A stretch of DNA of 64,000 nucleotides from assembly GCA_035551995.1 (NCBI GenBank), contig DASZME010000015.1, positions 1-64,000 on the forward strand, read 5' to 3'. A program made the translations under genes and the position numbers. This stretch comes from RYN-428 sp035551995 (lineage in GTDB: Bacteria; Planctomycetota; Phycisphaerae; Tepidisphaerales; Tepidisphaeraceae). Of this stretch, positions 20,301 to 28,909 are shown piece after piece. The first letter of the stretch is position 1. The number at the start of each line of letters is the position of its first letter. The notes under the pieces are model-generated. The model worked only from the letters and a program-made list of their open reading frames with translations, did no database searches and was not told the origin of the DNA.

Positions 20301-21854
20301 AGCGAGCAGCAATTTCGGCTGCTGGTGGAGGGCGTTCGCGATTTCGCGATGTTCATGCTGGATAGCGAAAACCGCATCGCCACCTGGAACCGCGCCGCCG
20401 AGCGGCTGCTCGGCTACACCGAATCCGAGGTCGTGGGCCAGAGCGCGGCGATCATTTTTACCGCCGAGGATCGCGCGCACGGCGTCCCCCAGAAAGAACG
20501 CGCCGAAGCCGTCGGCCACGGGGAAAGCGTGGGCGAGCGGTGGTATGTCGCCAAGGATGGCCGGCGATTTTGGGGACGGGGCGCCCTCTCGTCGGTACCC
20601 GGCAGCGGCGGCCAGCCCAACCGTTTCGTCAAAGTCCTGCGCGACGAGACCGTTCGAAAAGTCGCCGAAGACCTCCTGCAAGGATCCGCGGACGCCGCCG
20701 AAGCGGCCAACCGCATGAAAGACGAATTCCTCGCCACGCTCAGCCACGAACTGCGCACGCCGCTGGCAGCGATTCTACTCTGGATAAAAATCCTCCGCGA
20801 AAACAAGGCTGACCCCGAGCAGGCCAAAGCGGGTCTGCAGGCGATCGAAAGCAGTGCCGAGGCGCAGAAGCATCTCATCCAGGATTTGCTCGATACGTCT
20901 CGCATCACCAGCGGCAAACTCCGCGTGGCGCCCGTGGAGGTGGATCTTGCCTCGGTCGTCCACGACGCGATCGACACGATCCTACCCGCCGCCAACGCCC
21001 GTGAGGTCGTCGTCGAGGCACAACTGGGAAGCGAGGTCGGCATCGTCCGAGCCGATCCGGAGCGCCTTCGGCAAGTGGTGTGGAACCTTTTGACCAACGC
21101 CGTGAAATTCACGGACGCGGGCGGCAAGGTGACGGTGATCATGAAGCGGCTGGACGGGGGCGTGGAAATTCGCGTCACGGATACGGGGCGGGGCATCGAA
21201 GCGGAGTTTCTGCCCCACGTGTTCGACCGTTTTCGCCAGGCCGACGCTTCCATCACTCGCGCGCAGGGCGGCCTGGGGCTGGGATTATCGATCGCCAAAC
21301 AATTGGTCGAGCTTCACGGCGGGACCATCGAGGCGCAAAGTGCGGGGCGAAACAAAGGGGCGACTTTTATCATTCGCCTGCCGTTGCCGCAGGTGCGAGG
21401 AGCCAAACCAGGGGGCGCGGCGACCAAGTCGGTTAAACCGTCAGCCGTGCCCATCGTCGGCAAACTGGCGGGTGTGCGCGTGTTGCTGGTCGAGGATATA
21501 CGCGAAACGCGCGACGCGCTGGCGATTCTGCTTCGTCAGGCCGGCACGCACGTGACGGTCGTCGAATCCACCGCCGGCGCGCTGGCGGAATTCCGGAAAT
21601 CGCGTCCCGACGTAATTATCAGCGACATCGGGCTACCCGGCGAAGACGGGCTTTCGCTTATGCGCCGCATTCGCGCGCAGGAGTCGGAACAAGGATTAAA
21701 TCCCGTCCCGGCAGTGGCGCTTTCGGCATTTGTGCGGGACGAGGACCGCCGCAGCGCGATGGACGCCGGCTTTCAACAGCATGTGGCAAAGCCGGTCGTC
21801 ATGGATCATCTGCTGACGGTATTGCAGGAATTGGCGAAGGTCACAGCGACGTAA
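17319..21854 (+). CDS. CheB-CheR-PAS-histidine kinase-receiver fusion protein
   Basis: The protein has 1511 residues from the ATG at 17319; a TTG at 17304 is possible. Order: CheB methylesterase-like domain (about 40-230), CheR methyltransferase-like domain (about 250-500, CSSGEEAFTLAI and DIITCRNLLIYL), a coiled coil of EELQ-type heptads (about 670-750), three PAS domains, HisKA (LSHELRTPLAAILLW), HATPase (NLLTNAVKFTDAGG, GLGLGLSIAK) and a receiver (DVIISDIGLPG). In the CheB part Ser46 and His73 of the catalytic triad are present, but the Asp equivalent to Salmonella Asp286 is Asn165 (GMGSNGT). No chemotaxis genes are near. It converges on and overlaps a NarL-type regulator by 14 bases. Confidence 0.9.
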   Translation: MEEENSPSEVEPIGQQPTEESDRLAQPVDVEQPPRLAFPVVGIGASAGGLEAFGEFFKAMTPESGMAFIIVQHLTPDRESMIADILSRYTKMPVQQVEDGMRIEVNHVYIIRPGYTLTIKNGALHLGERVEKPGHSRPVDDFFKSLAEEQRERAISIIMSGMGSNGTAGCQAIKAVGGLCIAQDPGTAQFPSMPRHLIDAGYSDYILRAADMPDVLLGYAGHPYASGREGDAQTVLRQEKQHVHEILAVLRTRTRQDFSGYKKPTVLRRIQRRMGLNRVTDIGEYAKILRQSPTEVTALADDLLIHVTGFFRDAEYWEAFRARVIVPLIAAREPESSIRCWVTACSSGEEAFTLAILLVEEAERISKHLDIKVFATDMAERSLQNARNGVYPGGIEAEIVPPRLARFFQKEDAVYRVRADLRKLVVFAPQNVLQDPPFSRLDIITCRNLLIYLEPDVQHRVLELMHFGLREGGALFLGTSETVGGAEDLFEPIDKKSRIFRRIGPTRRGTVQFPLPRAIASHFSERPRHEMRAGARPSLGQLITKALLEEHTPPAITIDRDNRIVYFHGDTDPFLSQPRGDATRDLFSMARESLRGAIRTVLHRASSANAPATVLDGWMEIEPGRRHRIAVSASPLDPKGAPDYFVVSFQDRGAEPGAAPASPGVARDDVENELKRIDEELQGTIEELQTRNEELKASNEEVMSMNEELQSTNEELETSREEMQSLNEELSTVNSQLQSKMEEQQSTSNDLKSLLTSTDIAVLFLDTHFRIRRFTPAVRNLLEMIASDVGRPLGDLAKKFTDPNLLDDAAAVLERLVPIEREVAAEDNRWYIRRALPYRTSDNRIAGVVLTFVDITERKHAEEALRESEASFRTVVDLVPDLLWRNNADCQTSWHNRRWSSFTGQSPAAAQGSGWLDAIHADDRVQFCAHLKDPSTGAHPVRQEYRIRGIDGNYRWFLFQAQPMRDPKTGAVIEWFGAATDIHEQRTALEALRESEQQFRLLVEGVRDFAMFMLDSENRIATWNRAAERLLGYTESEVVGQSAAIIFTAEDRAHGVPQKERAEAVGHGESVGERWYVAKDGRRFWGRGALSSVPGSGGQPNRFVKVLRDETVRKVAEDLLQGSADAAEAANRMKDEFLATLSHELRTPLAAILLWIKILRENKADPEQAKAGLQAIESSAEAQKHLIQDLLDTSRITSGKLRVAPVEVDLASVVHDAIDTILPAANAREVVVEAQLGSEVGIVRADPERLRQVVWNLLTNAVKFTDAGGKVTVIMKRLDGGVEIRVTDTGRGIEAEFLPHVFDRFRQADASITRAQGGLGLGLSIAKQLVELHGGTIEAQSAGRNKGATFIIRLPLPQVRGAKPGGAATKSVKPSAVPIVGKLAGVRVLLVEDIRETRDALAILLRQAGTHVTVVESTAGALAEFRKSRPDVIISDIGLPGEDGLSLMRRIRAQESEQGLNPVPAVALSAFVRDEDRRSAMDAGFQQHVAKPVVMDHLLTVLQELAKVTAT

Positions 21855-22485
21855 TGCCTTCGCGGATCGCATACTTGGTCAACTCGGCCACGCTGTCGAT
21901 ATTCAGCTTTTCCATGATGTTTCGGCGGTGGGTTTCAACGGTCTTGACGCTCACGTCCAGCCGCGCGGCGACGGATTTTGTCGCGTTTCCCTCGGCGATC
22001 AACTGCAACACCTCACGCTCTCGCGGCGAAAGCGCGGAGAAGACTGACGCCTTTCCCGGCGATCCGCCGCGGACATAATCTTCCACCAGCACGCCGGCGA
22101 CCGAAGGACTCAGGTACACATTGCCCTTGCTGACCGAACGAATGGCGTCGGCCAGTTCGGCGAACGCCGCGTCCTTCAGCACATAACCGCTGGCGCCGGC
22201 TCGGAGCATCTCGCCGACCAGCTGATGATCGGCATAAGCCGAAAGTCCGATGACCTTGAGCCCCGCCTTGGCCGCCAGGGCGTGGCGCGTAGCTTCGACT
22301 CCATTCATGTCCGGCATTCGCAGATCCATGACCACCACATCCGGCCCCAGTTCCCCGATCAGGCGCACCGCGGTTCGTCCGTCGTCGGCCTCGCCCACCA
22401 CCTCAATGCCCTCGGCCGTCTCAAGCAATGCCCGCAACCCCTCGCGAATCATACGGTGGTCATCGGCAAGCAAGATTTTGATCAT
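21841..22485 (-). CDS. NarL/FixJ-family response regulator
   Basis: The 214-residue protein has a receiver with phospho-acceptor Asp54 (VMDLRMPD) and acidic pair Asp8-Asp9. The LuxR-type helix-turn-helix is LSPREREVLQLIAEG..VSVKTVETHRRNIMEKL. GGGAG lies eight bases before the ATG. It is convergent with the large hybrid kinase and shares its last 14 bases. The two may be functional partners, since the kinase's receiver lacks an output domain, but that is inferred from position. Confidence 0.92.
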   Translation of the reverse strand: MIKILLADDHRMIREGLRALLETAEGIEVVGEADDGRTAVRLIGELGPDVVVMDLRMPDMNGVEATRHALAAKAGLKVIGLSAYADHQLVGEMLRAGASGYVLKDAAFAELADAIRSVSKGNVYLSPSVAGVLVEDYVRGGSPGKASVFSALSPREREVLQLIAEGNATKSVAARLDVSVKTVETHRRNIMEKLNIDSVAELTKYAIREGITSL

Positions 22486-22710
22486 TGATTCTACTCCCGG
22501 AGGCGGAGACGACCCTCCCTCCGCGGCGAGTATAACAGATGAGCGAGATTATGTGGATTTTTTCGCGTCGCCGGCATTCAAAAGAAATGATCGACCCAAA
22601 CGATCCGGCATGGATGGATCATTCAATACACGCGGGCGAACGCGGCCGGCTTTTCGCGCAGCATGAAGCAGTTCGATAGGAACCAGTTTGCGGTCGGCAT
22701 AAACGCCGCC

Positions 22711-25182
22711 CTAATTATCTCGATTAAATACCAACAAGCGGAAAAATGTTTGCATTGCCGGCCGTAAATAACGCGCCGCGATCTTGGTGGCGAGTTTACC
22801 ATCAATTAACGCGATCCAGTCAACGGCAAACGCCACGACGACGGCGATGGCGCCGCCCCAAATCGCGTTATGGAGTTGCCACCATCCCTCGTACCCGCCG
22901 ATGACGGTGATAACTACCCAGAAAAGAATCCCGCCGACGCCTGTCAGCACCTGAGGACGCTCAAGATCCCAGGTGTCGTGTGAATCGCCGTTTTGAAGGC
23001 CAACAAGTACGAGGCCCATGACTATTCCGGTCAGAATCATCCACCACGGCGAAATCCATCCGCCGATCATAAAACCGAGCAAGCCCGCGAACACGAGCGC
23101 ATGGACGGCCAACACGCTCAAAAGTATTTTTCTCGCGCGAAAGCGATCGGCGGTTTCCTGGGATGTGGACCGATTGAGGAAATATTCCCGCCGGAAGTCT
23201 TGATCCGGACTCCAGCGACGAAGCGCCACGGATCGCAGCGTGACCCGGAAATGTTGGCGAACTTCCTCAAGGCGCGGGCCGGCCAGGTCGAGCCGCGACG
23301 CATAGGCCGCCAGGTATGCGCGTGCGTTATCGCAGGAAGCCGGCAGACTGCTGCCGTCACCGCCCGAGCCCATTGCCGCATTATAATCCTTCTGCTCGGT
23401 CTCGGCTTCGCGCCGCTTGACGAATTCACGGGCGATGCGGATCGACGAATGATCGCTTCGCAACCCTTCGAGTTCCTGCGCCGGCGCAAGTAATTCCTTG
23501 TACTTGTCGGCGGCGATGCACGATTTTATCCGCACGTCCAGCCACTCGACCCGGTTTATTTTTTCCGTGAGCTGTTCACGCAGTTTGACCACCGCGGCTC
23601 CGCCGCTCCGAGAAATCGACGGCTCCTTCAACCGTTCCCGCAACTTCATTGGAAGGGCATCGATTACGCCGACGGCGGCGGAATATGTTTGTTTGGCTTC
23701 AAGCGCGCCGGCGTTCCTGGCGGCCTCGGTCAATACGCCGCGGACGGCGGCTTCGCTTTCACGGATCGGCCCTTCGCGCTGGATCTTCGCCCAATCCCGA
23801 TAGGAAGCGAGGCGCGGATCGACGGTATCGAGCATTTCGCCGGTGATGTTTTTACAGGCGTCGATGGCGAATTCCGCCAGCCAATCCGTCATCGTTTTTT
23901 GGACGGCGGCGAATTTTTCGCCCATTTCCTTGACCGCCGCCATCACGTCAATGCCGCACTCGCCGCAAAATCGCGCCCATATCTGGTTTGGCGATTTGCA
24001 GCCGACGCAGGGCGTCTGTAGCGGCGCCGCGCAGCTGGCGCAGAACTTTCGCGCGTCGGCGTCGCCGCCATGATGGTGGCCGCACGCGTAACAGACGCCG
24101 ACTTCCAATGCGCGGTTTCCCGGCGACGTCGCCGACGCGGCGCCGCCCATTTTCGCCCGGCTGAGCGCCTTGGCCAGTTCGCCCTGCAGTTCCTTGACGG
24201 TCTGGTATCGCCGCTCTCGGTCCTTGGACATGGCAGTCAGAACGATGGCGCGGATCGGCTCGGGAGTATCGTCCGCCCGGAAGTGCCGGGGGTTTTGACC
24301 CGTTGCGGCAAAATAGAGCGTGGCGCCCAACGCATACACGTCGGCCCTGGCGTCGACGGTCGAGGCGTCGGTCTCTTGCTCGGGCGCCCCGTAGCCGAGC
24401 GTGAAAAGCCGCTCGCCCGGCATGGTGTTTCCGGCGTCAACCTCCTGCTTCTCCTGACGGGCAAGGCCGAAATCGGCGAGCTTGGGGCGATATTCGTCGG
24501 TTAAAAGAACGTTGGCCGCCTTGATGTCGCGGTGAATGATGCCGGCCCTGTGAGCCAGCGCCACGCCCGAGCATAAGTCTTCGACAAGCCGGATCGCGTC
24601 CGGCAGCGCCAACGGGCCGGCGCGTTTGACGTGTTCTTCCAAATTCAGCGGCGGGTTCGGCAAGCCCGCCGGCCAGTCGCGGCCCTCGGCGGGCGGTAGC
24701 GGGCCGGCAACGTATTCCATGCGAATCACCGGACCCTCGGCGTCTTCCTCGATGCCGTAAATCTGGATGATGTGAAAATGCGATAGCGCCGCCGCCGAAC
24801 GAGCCTCGGACAAAAATCGCTCGACGACGGTATCGTTGTCCAGCAGTTCGGCGTTGATGCGTTTGACGGCGATAAAGCGATTGAGCCGCGCGTCGCGCGC
24901 CAATTGCACGACGCCCATTCCGCCGCGTCCAAGTTCGCGCACGACAGTGATTCCGGCGTCGGCGCCGTCAAATCCGCCGCCGAAGTTTGATCCGCTTCGC
25001 GCCGCGGGGACCGCGATCGGCCCGCGCGAGAGCGAATCGCGCCCGTTGATGGACGTGACGCCGTATTCCTCGCTGGATTGCCCTTCGGGCAGCGCGGCGC
25101 GCACGGGGCGGCGTGTAAGGCTATCCGCCACGGTCTGGCCATATTCTTCGGGAACATTTTGGGCCGGCGTGTCGTTGGACAT
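22711..25182 (-). CDS. Membrane Ser/Thr protein kinase with zinc ribbons (cluster kinase 1)
   Basis: The protein has 823 residues. The kinase domain (about 80-340) is complete: GRGGMG (85-90), Lys107 in IAVKRI, HRD (217-219), DFG (237-239) and GAPEQ. Next come zinc ribbons (about 360-420) with CYACG, FCASC, CVGC and FCGEC. A helical region of about 200 residues follows, then about four C-terminal membrane helices, unlike the usual PknB layout where a single helix follows the kinase. GGGAG precedes the ATG. It is the last gene of the 22.7-41 kb minus-strand cluster, 43 bases after the SPFH-like gene. The zinc ribbons resemble those of the FHA, SPFH and short zinc-ribbon proteins of the cluster. 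Confidence 0.9.
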   Translation of the reverse strand: MSNDTPAQNVPEEYGQTVADSLTRRPVRAALPEGQSSEEYGVTSINGRDSLSRGPIAVPAARSGSNFGGGFDGADAGITVVRELGRGGMGVVQLARDARLNRFIAVKRINAELLDNDTVVERFLSEARSAAALSHFHIIQIYGIEEDAEGPVIRMEYVAGPLPPAEGRDWPAGLPNPPLNLEEHVKRAGPLALPDAIRLVEDLCSGVALAHRAGIIHRDIKAANVLLTDEYRPKLADFGLARQEKQEVDAGNTMPGERLFTLGYGAPEQETDASTVDARADVYALGATLYFAATGQNPRHFRADDTPEPIRAIVLTAMSKDRERRYQTVKELQGELAKALSRAKMGGAASATSPGNRALEVGVCYACGHHHGGDADARKFCASCAAPLQTPCVGCKSPNQIWARFCGECGIDVMAAVKEMGEKFAAVQKTMTDWLAEFAIDACKNITGEMLDTVDPRLASYRDWAKIQREGPIRESEAAVRGVLTEAARNAGALEAKQTYSAAVGVIDALPMKLRERLKEPSISRSGGAAVVKLREQLTEKINRVEWLDVRIKSCIAADKYKELLAPAQELEGLRSDHSSIRIAREFVKRREAETEQKDYNAAMGSGGDGSSLPASCDNARAYLAAYASRLDLAGPRLEEVRQHFRVTLRSVALRRWSPDQDFRREYFLNRSTSQETADRFRARKILLSVLAVHALVFAGLLGFMIGGWISPWWMILTGIVMGLVLVGLQNGDSHDTWDLERPQVLTGVGGILFWVVITVIGGYEGWWQLHNAIWGGAIAVVVAFAVDWIALIDGKLATKIAARYLRPAMQTFFRLLVFNRDN

Positions 25183-25225
25183 AGTCTCCCTTTCGCGGGT
25201 CGCGGTTCACAGTCGGGCAAAGGAA

Positions 25226-26887
25226 TCAATCTTTCTGCTCTATTTCCACGATCCGCATCTCCTTGGGCCTCTCCTTGTTCTCCAGCAGTTTGCCGGTGAC
25301 ATGCCCAATTTGCTTGGCGGCTTCGACCATCAATTCGTGCAGGTTGCCGCCGTGCTCGCGATTGAGTGCCATCATCTCGTCGCGAATGCGCCGCTCGGCG
25401 TCAACGCGATCGCTGGTGCTCTCCGCCCGCTTTGCGGCGATAAACGCTTCCTGCAACGCGGGGTTTTCCAGCATCAGCATCGGAAGCAGCTTATCGGCCG
25501 GCAGCGCCGCCAGTTGTTCCCGCCGCTGATGATCCTTTTCGGCTTTGTAGTCGTTGACCAGGCGGTACATCTCGAAATTTTTCTTGGCGAATTCAAGCTC
25601 GGCCGAGCGGTTTTGCAGATCGACGTCGGTGTCGAGCAGTTTCTTTTTGCGTTCGGCGGCGTCCTTTTGCTGCTGCCTGGAGATTTCCCCGGTTAGCTTT
25701 TGGTCTTCGACGACGCTTTCATTCTTAAGCTCGGCGATCTTAAGCACGTGGTCGCTTTGGATTTTGGCTTTGAGAAATTTATCGCGGATTTCGAGCGCCT
25801 CGATATCGATATCCACTTTCCCCGACATCAGTTCCTTCAGACCCCTGCTTTTTTCGACTTCCTCCGCGAGTTCGAGCTTTTCCTGGAACGCCTCGCTGAC
25901 GAATTGGAACGCCGAAACACGCGTCATTTCCAAACCGTATTTCTGCAGGGTAACGCCCATCCGATTTTGAATGTCGCGCTGCAAGTCCACCTGGACCTTC
26001 TCGTCGTTATACATGCCCTCCGCCGAGCATTGCCGCACGGCCGTCGACACGACGCGCATTAATTCGAACCGCAACAGGGGATAGAGGTCGGCGAACGTAA
26101 TCGTCTGCGTCGGCTCCATCAGTTTGCCGTCCACGAACTCCTGCTTGCCTTTCACATGGTCGAGAAACCATCCGATCATGCCGGGGCGGCTGGTCGTAAA
26201 AGTGGCGCTGCCGCCTGACTCGTCGATTTTGCCGCGGAAACGGTCCTCGAAGACTTCCTGCTGCGTCTTTGCTTCGCCGCCGATCGACCCGTCCACGCGG
26301 CGCGCTTCCTGCAATGCCGCGACCAGAAGGCGAGGGTCTTTGGGGCTGAATTCGATCTGAAGGCGCACCCAACCGAGGAAGTTATCGTTTGACCGAATGT
26401 CGGTCGTGCGAAGCGCGCGCTCCACGCCGCTCACCTTCAGCTTGACGTCGGATTTTCGCAGTTCGCGAAAATTCTGCAAATCAGTCGGCATGGTGCTGTT
26501 GGCATAAAGCGCGCTGATGTCGGGGAAGAGAAGCGTCGTCGCGATCTGCTGGTTGGGGATGGTACACATGCATGCGAAACGGTGCTGGCGATCGGGCGCC
26601 GCGCGTCCGGAACTGGTGACGGCGACCAGTTCCGACAGTTTATACAATCCCGCCTTTAATTCCTGGGGCTCCGCGAGGTGCGCGGAAATCAGGAACGAGC
26701 GCTCTTTGAATTTTGCCTGTACGGGCACGTTGCGGTCATCGCTGCCGTAGTAGTGCGTATGCAGTTTTCCGACGGAAACCCTGGTCAAGCCCTCGGCGCA
26801 ATCGACGGCTTCATTGAATAATCCCTGCGCGCGCTCGGCCTGCTTAGCCAGTTTTTCAGCGGCGGCGCCTGCTTCTTCTTCAGTCAT
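25226..26887 (-). CDS. SPFH/band-7-like scaffold protein (cluster SPFH 2)
   Basis: The protein has 553 residues. GGGAG six bases upstream supports the ATG at 26887; the frame also stays open 75 codons further into the FHA gene, which I reject. The central region is beta-rich with an SPFH-like layout (DVKLKVSGVERALRT, WVRLQIEFSPKDPRLL). It is followed by FELMRVVSTAVRQ and LQKYGLEMTRVSAFQF, then a long coiled coil (about 330-500) rich in Glu and Lys. This matches stomatin/flotillin-like proteins that oligomerise on membranes. No membrane helix is present, so membrane contact would be indirect. It lies 20 bases after the FHA gene. Confidence 0.65.
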   Translation of the reverse strand: MTEEEAGAAAEKLAKQAERAQGLFNEAVDCAEGLTRVSVGKLHTHYYGSDDRNVPVQAKFKERSFLISAHLAEPQELKAGLYKLSELVAVTSSGRAAPDRQHRFACMCTIPNQQIATTLLFPDISALYANSTMPTDLQNFRELRKSDVKLKVSGVERALRTTDIRSNDNFLGWVRLQIEFSPKDPRLLVAALQEARRVDGSIGGEAKTQQEVFEDRFRGKIDESGGSATFTTSRPGMIGWFLDHVKGKQEFVDGKLMEPTQTITFADLYPLLRFELMRVVSTAVRQCSAEGMYNDEKVQVDLQRDIQNRMGVTLQKYGLEMTRVSAFQFVSEAFQEKLELAEEVEKSRGLKELMSGKVDIDIEALEIRDKFLKAKIQSDHVLKIAELKNESVVEDQKLTGEISRQQQKDAAERKKKLLDTDVDLQNRSAELEFAKKNFEMYRLVNDYKAEKDHQRREQLAALPADKLLPMLMLENPALQEAFIAAKRAESTSDRVDAERRIRDEMMALNREHGGNLHELMVEAAKQIGHVTGKLLENKERPKEMRIVEIEQKD

Positions 26888-26907
26888 CGGTGACTCCCTG
26901 TTCGTTT

Positions 26908-28716
26908 TCAGCGAGATGATTCCACGATCGCGTTTTGGTCCAGCGGCTGACCGAGCCGGCGATATCGCACGCCATGCGGCGCCGCGCCGCCGCTCCCACG
27001 GTCCGCGTCGCATGCCTCCCACGCGCCGACATGCGTCGCGTCGTTTCCGCTCTGAGCCGAGACAAATAGTCGGGCGCCGGCATCCGCTGTGGCTCCGGAA
27101 AAGCACGCCCACAATGGAGAGGGCGACGCCGGCGCCAGAAGCGGGGCCGGCGTATTGGCATCACATAAAACATATGCGACGCGGCCGGCGAACGCATCGA
27201 GCCGGTGCAGAATCGCGCCCCCGACGCGGCGGCCGTCGCCCAGCAGCGTCACGCGCAATCGCATCACGCCCGCCAGGTCAAGTTGAGCGCCGTCGCCGAC
27301 GCGCGCCCGCACGCCGGCCGGCAACGGCGCGTCGTCCATCGCCGATCCGCTTGAAGAAACATCCGTGGCCCAAAGCTGGCCCTCGGCCAACTCCAGGCGC
27401 AGATGGCTGCGGGAAAGTTTGCTCCAATTCTGTTCGTCGAACGGCGCGGGCCGCACCCACCAGCAGACATCGGCCTTTCCCCCGCGCCCGAACGCGGCGG
27501 CGCCGACGGCCAGCAAAGTTGTGGCGCTTGAGCCGCTTGCCCGAACATCGATCTGGACGAGCGAATGATCGCCTGCGCGCCACGTCTCATCGGGCCAGGC
27601 CGGCGTATTTCGAGGGACGAAATCGCTGACCAGAGCCTCGGGCATGAGCTCGATCGCGCGCCATCCCTCACCGGCGCCGTCGGTCTTGCCCACGGATTCG
27701 AAGACGCCGAACATTTCCTCCATCGACATCGCCGATGGAGCCGCCGACCCGCGCTTGACTTCCAGCCGCACGGTTCCCGACGAGCGCTCGATCACCACCC
27801 CATGCGCGCGCAATTCAATCCGCACGATCGCCGCCTCCGCGCCGGCTCGAGCCGGGATGACGCGAAGCGGCGGCAAATCGCACCGGCCGGCGGGGGCTAG
27901 ACGCTGCGGCCGCAGCAGGCGCGCGCCGCGCTGCCAGCTGAGCTCGAGACCCGCGCGCAGCTCGACTGGCTCGGTCAATCCCTGGGCCTTCACGCGCAGC
28001 TGCACAATCCCCTGCTCGCCCACCCGTAATGGACCGGCGGTATACGCCAGCAGACTGACCCGCGACGCCGAGTGCTCGAACGACGACTGCGGGTCCAGGT
28101 CGATCGGGTGAGCGGCGCCAGGCATCGTCTTTCCATACCGGTCCGTCATCGATGCCGCGCCGCGACCGGCGGCCAGCGCCGACTTCTCGACGTTCACAAG
28201 CTCGCGCGACATGTGCCCCTGAAGTTGCGTAAACTCCGGCGCCGCGATGGTCGGCGGCTGTTGCCGCGCGATTGCCGTTTGTTTAATCAGAGCGGCCGCT
28301 TGCAGTAGCGGCGATACGTCTTGTTCGAGCGGCTCGCTCTCTCCCCGCGTGGGGGAGGACGCGCCCATGGGTCTTGCAGCGGGCGGAACGCCGTCTTGCG
28401 CCGATTGCCGCGAGCGAGACTCCTTTTCCCGGAGTTCACTGGCCGCCTGGAGCAGCGGCGACACATATTCCTCCTCTTCCTGCGGTCCGGTCTCGCCCGC
28501 GACGGGGGAAGGCGCCTTGAGCATCGTGGGCGCGGGCGCCTGGTAATCGGCGTTCGCCTCTCCGCACGCCGGGCACTTGGGCATCGACGTCGTCAACACG
28601 CTTCCACACGATTCGTTTGGACAAAAAAACGAAATGGCGCCGCATTGCGCGCACGGCTCGCCGAACTCCGGCAATGCCGCGTTACAACTTGAACAAATGT
28701 CGGTTGCCGTATTCAT
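26908..28716 (-). CDS. Zinc-ribbon plus FHA-domain protein
   Basis: The protein has 602 residues from the ATG at 28716. The N-terminus has eight cysteines (8, 11, 22, 25, 32, 37, 48, 51), a double zinc ribbon. A low-complexity linker holds two related segments, each containing VSPLLQAA. Residues 215-320 look like a beta-sandwich. Residues 400-490 fit an FHA domain: GR at 410-411, SRSH at 435-438 and DVSSSGS at 452-458. FHA domains bind phosphothreonine, so this is a likely reader of the two kinases in the cluster. Part of the linker (SPTRGE) reads through a REP-like hairpin. Confidence 0.7.
   Translation of the reverse strand: MNTATDICSSCNAALPEFGEPCAQCGAISFFCPNESCGSVLTTSMPKCPACGEANADYQAPAPTMLKAPSPVAGETGPQEEEEYVSPLLQAASELREKESRSRQSAQDGVPPAARPMGASSPTRGESEPLEQDVSPLLQAAALIKQTAIARQQPPTIAAPEFTQLQGHMSRELVNVEKSALAAGRGAASMTDRYGKTMPGAAHPIDLDPQSSFEHSASRVSLLAYTAGPLRVGEQGIVQLRVKAQGLTEPVELRAGLELSWQRGARLLRPQRLAPAGRCDLPPLRVIPARAGAEAAIVRIELRAHGVVIERSSGTVRLEVKRGSAAPSAMSMEEMFGVFESVGKTDGAGEGWRAIELMPEALVSDFVPRNTPAWPDETWRAGDHSLVQIDVRASGSSATTLLAVGAAAFGRGGKADVCWWVRPAPFDEQNWSKLSRSHLRLELAEGQLWATDVSSSGSAMDDAPLPAGVRARVGDGAQLDLAGVMRLRVTLLGDGRRVGGAILHRLDAFAGRVAYVLCDANTPAPLLAPASPSPLWACFSGATADAGARLFVSAQSGNDATHVGAWEACDADRGSGGAAPHGVRYRRLGQPLDQNAIVESSR
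28341..28357. repeat. REP-like hairpin inside the FHA gene linker
   Basis: CTCCCC (28341-28346) pairs with GGGGAG (28352-28357), and the surrounding CTCTCTCCCC..GGGGGAGGA resembles the intergenic hairpins near 859 and 12272. The translated SPTRGE falls in a linker, so an in-frame insertion would be tolerated. Confidence 0.35.
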
Positions 28717-28909
28717 GCGCCCCAAATCGCTAAGAAGGTTGCGAAAAAAACATGATGTCAAAATCGCCTTTGAATGTCCAATAAAAATCCCGATTCGCGA
28801 TCATCACGAGCGTGGCGATATTTTTTGTCAAAGCCGCGTCCGCGAGGCGGCTTACGCGCATTTGGGAGCCTTGAAAGAGGGCGTTTTTGCAAAATGACGG
28901 CCACTTGCC

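Noticed and set aside
19659..20747. 362-residue minus-strand ORF and a 339-residue plus-strand ORF in another frame
   Set aside because: Both are shadows of the PAS region of the CheB-CheR-kinase gene.
26888..27112. N-terminal extension of the SPFH 2 frame
   Set aside because: The extra 75 codons overlap the FHA gene and are Arg-rich, and a ribosome-binding site marks the ATG at 26887.
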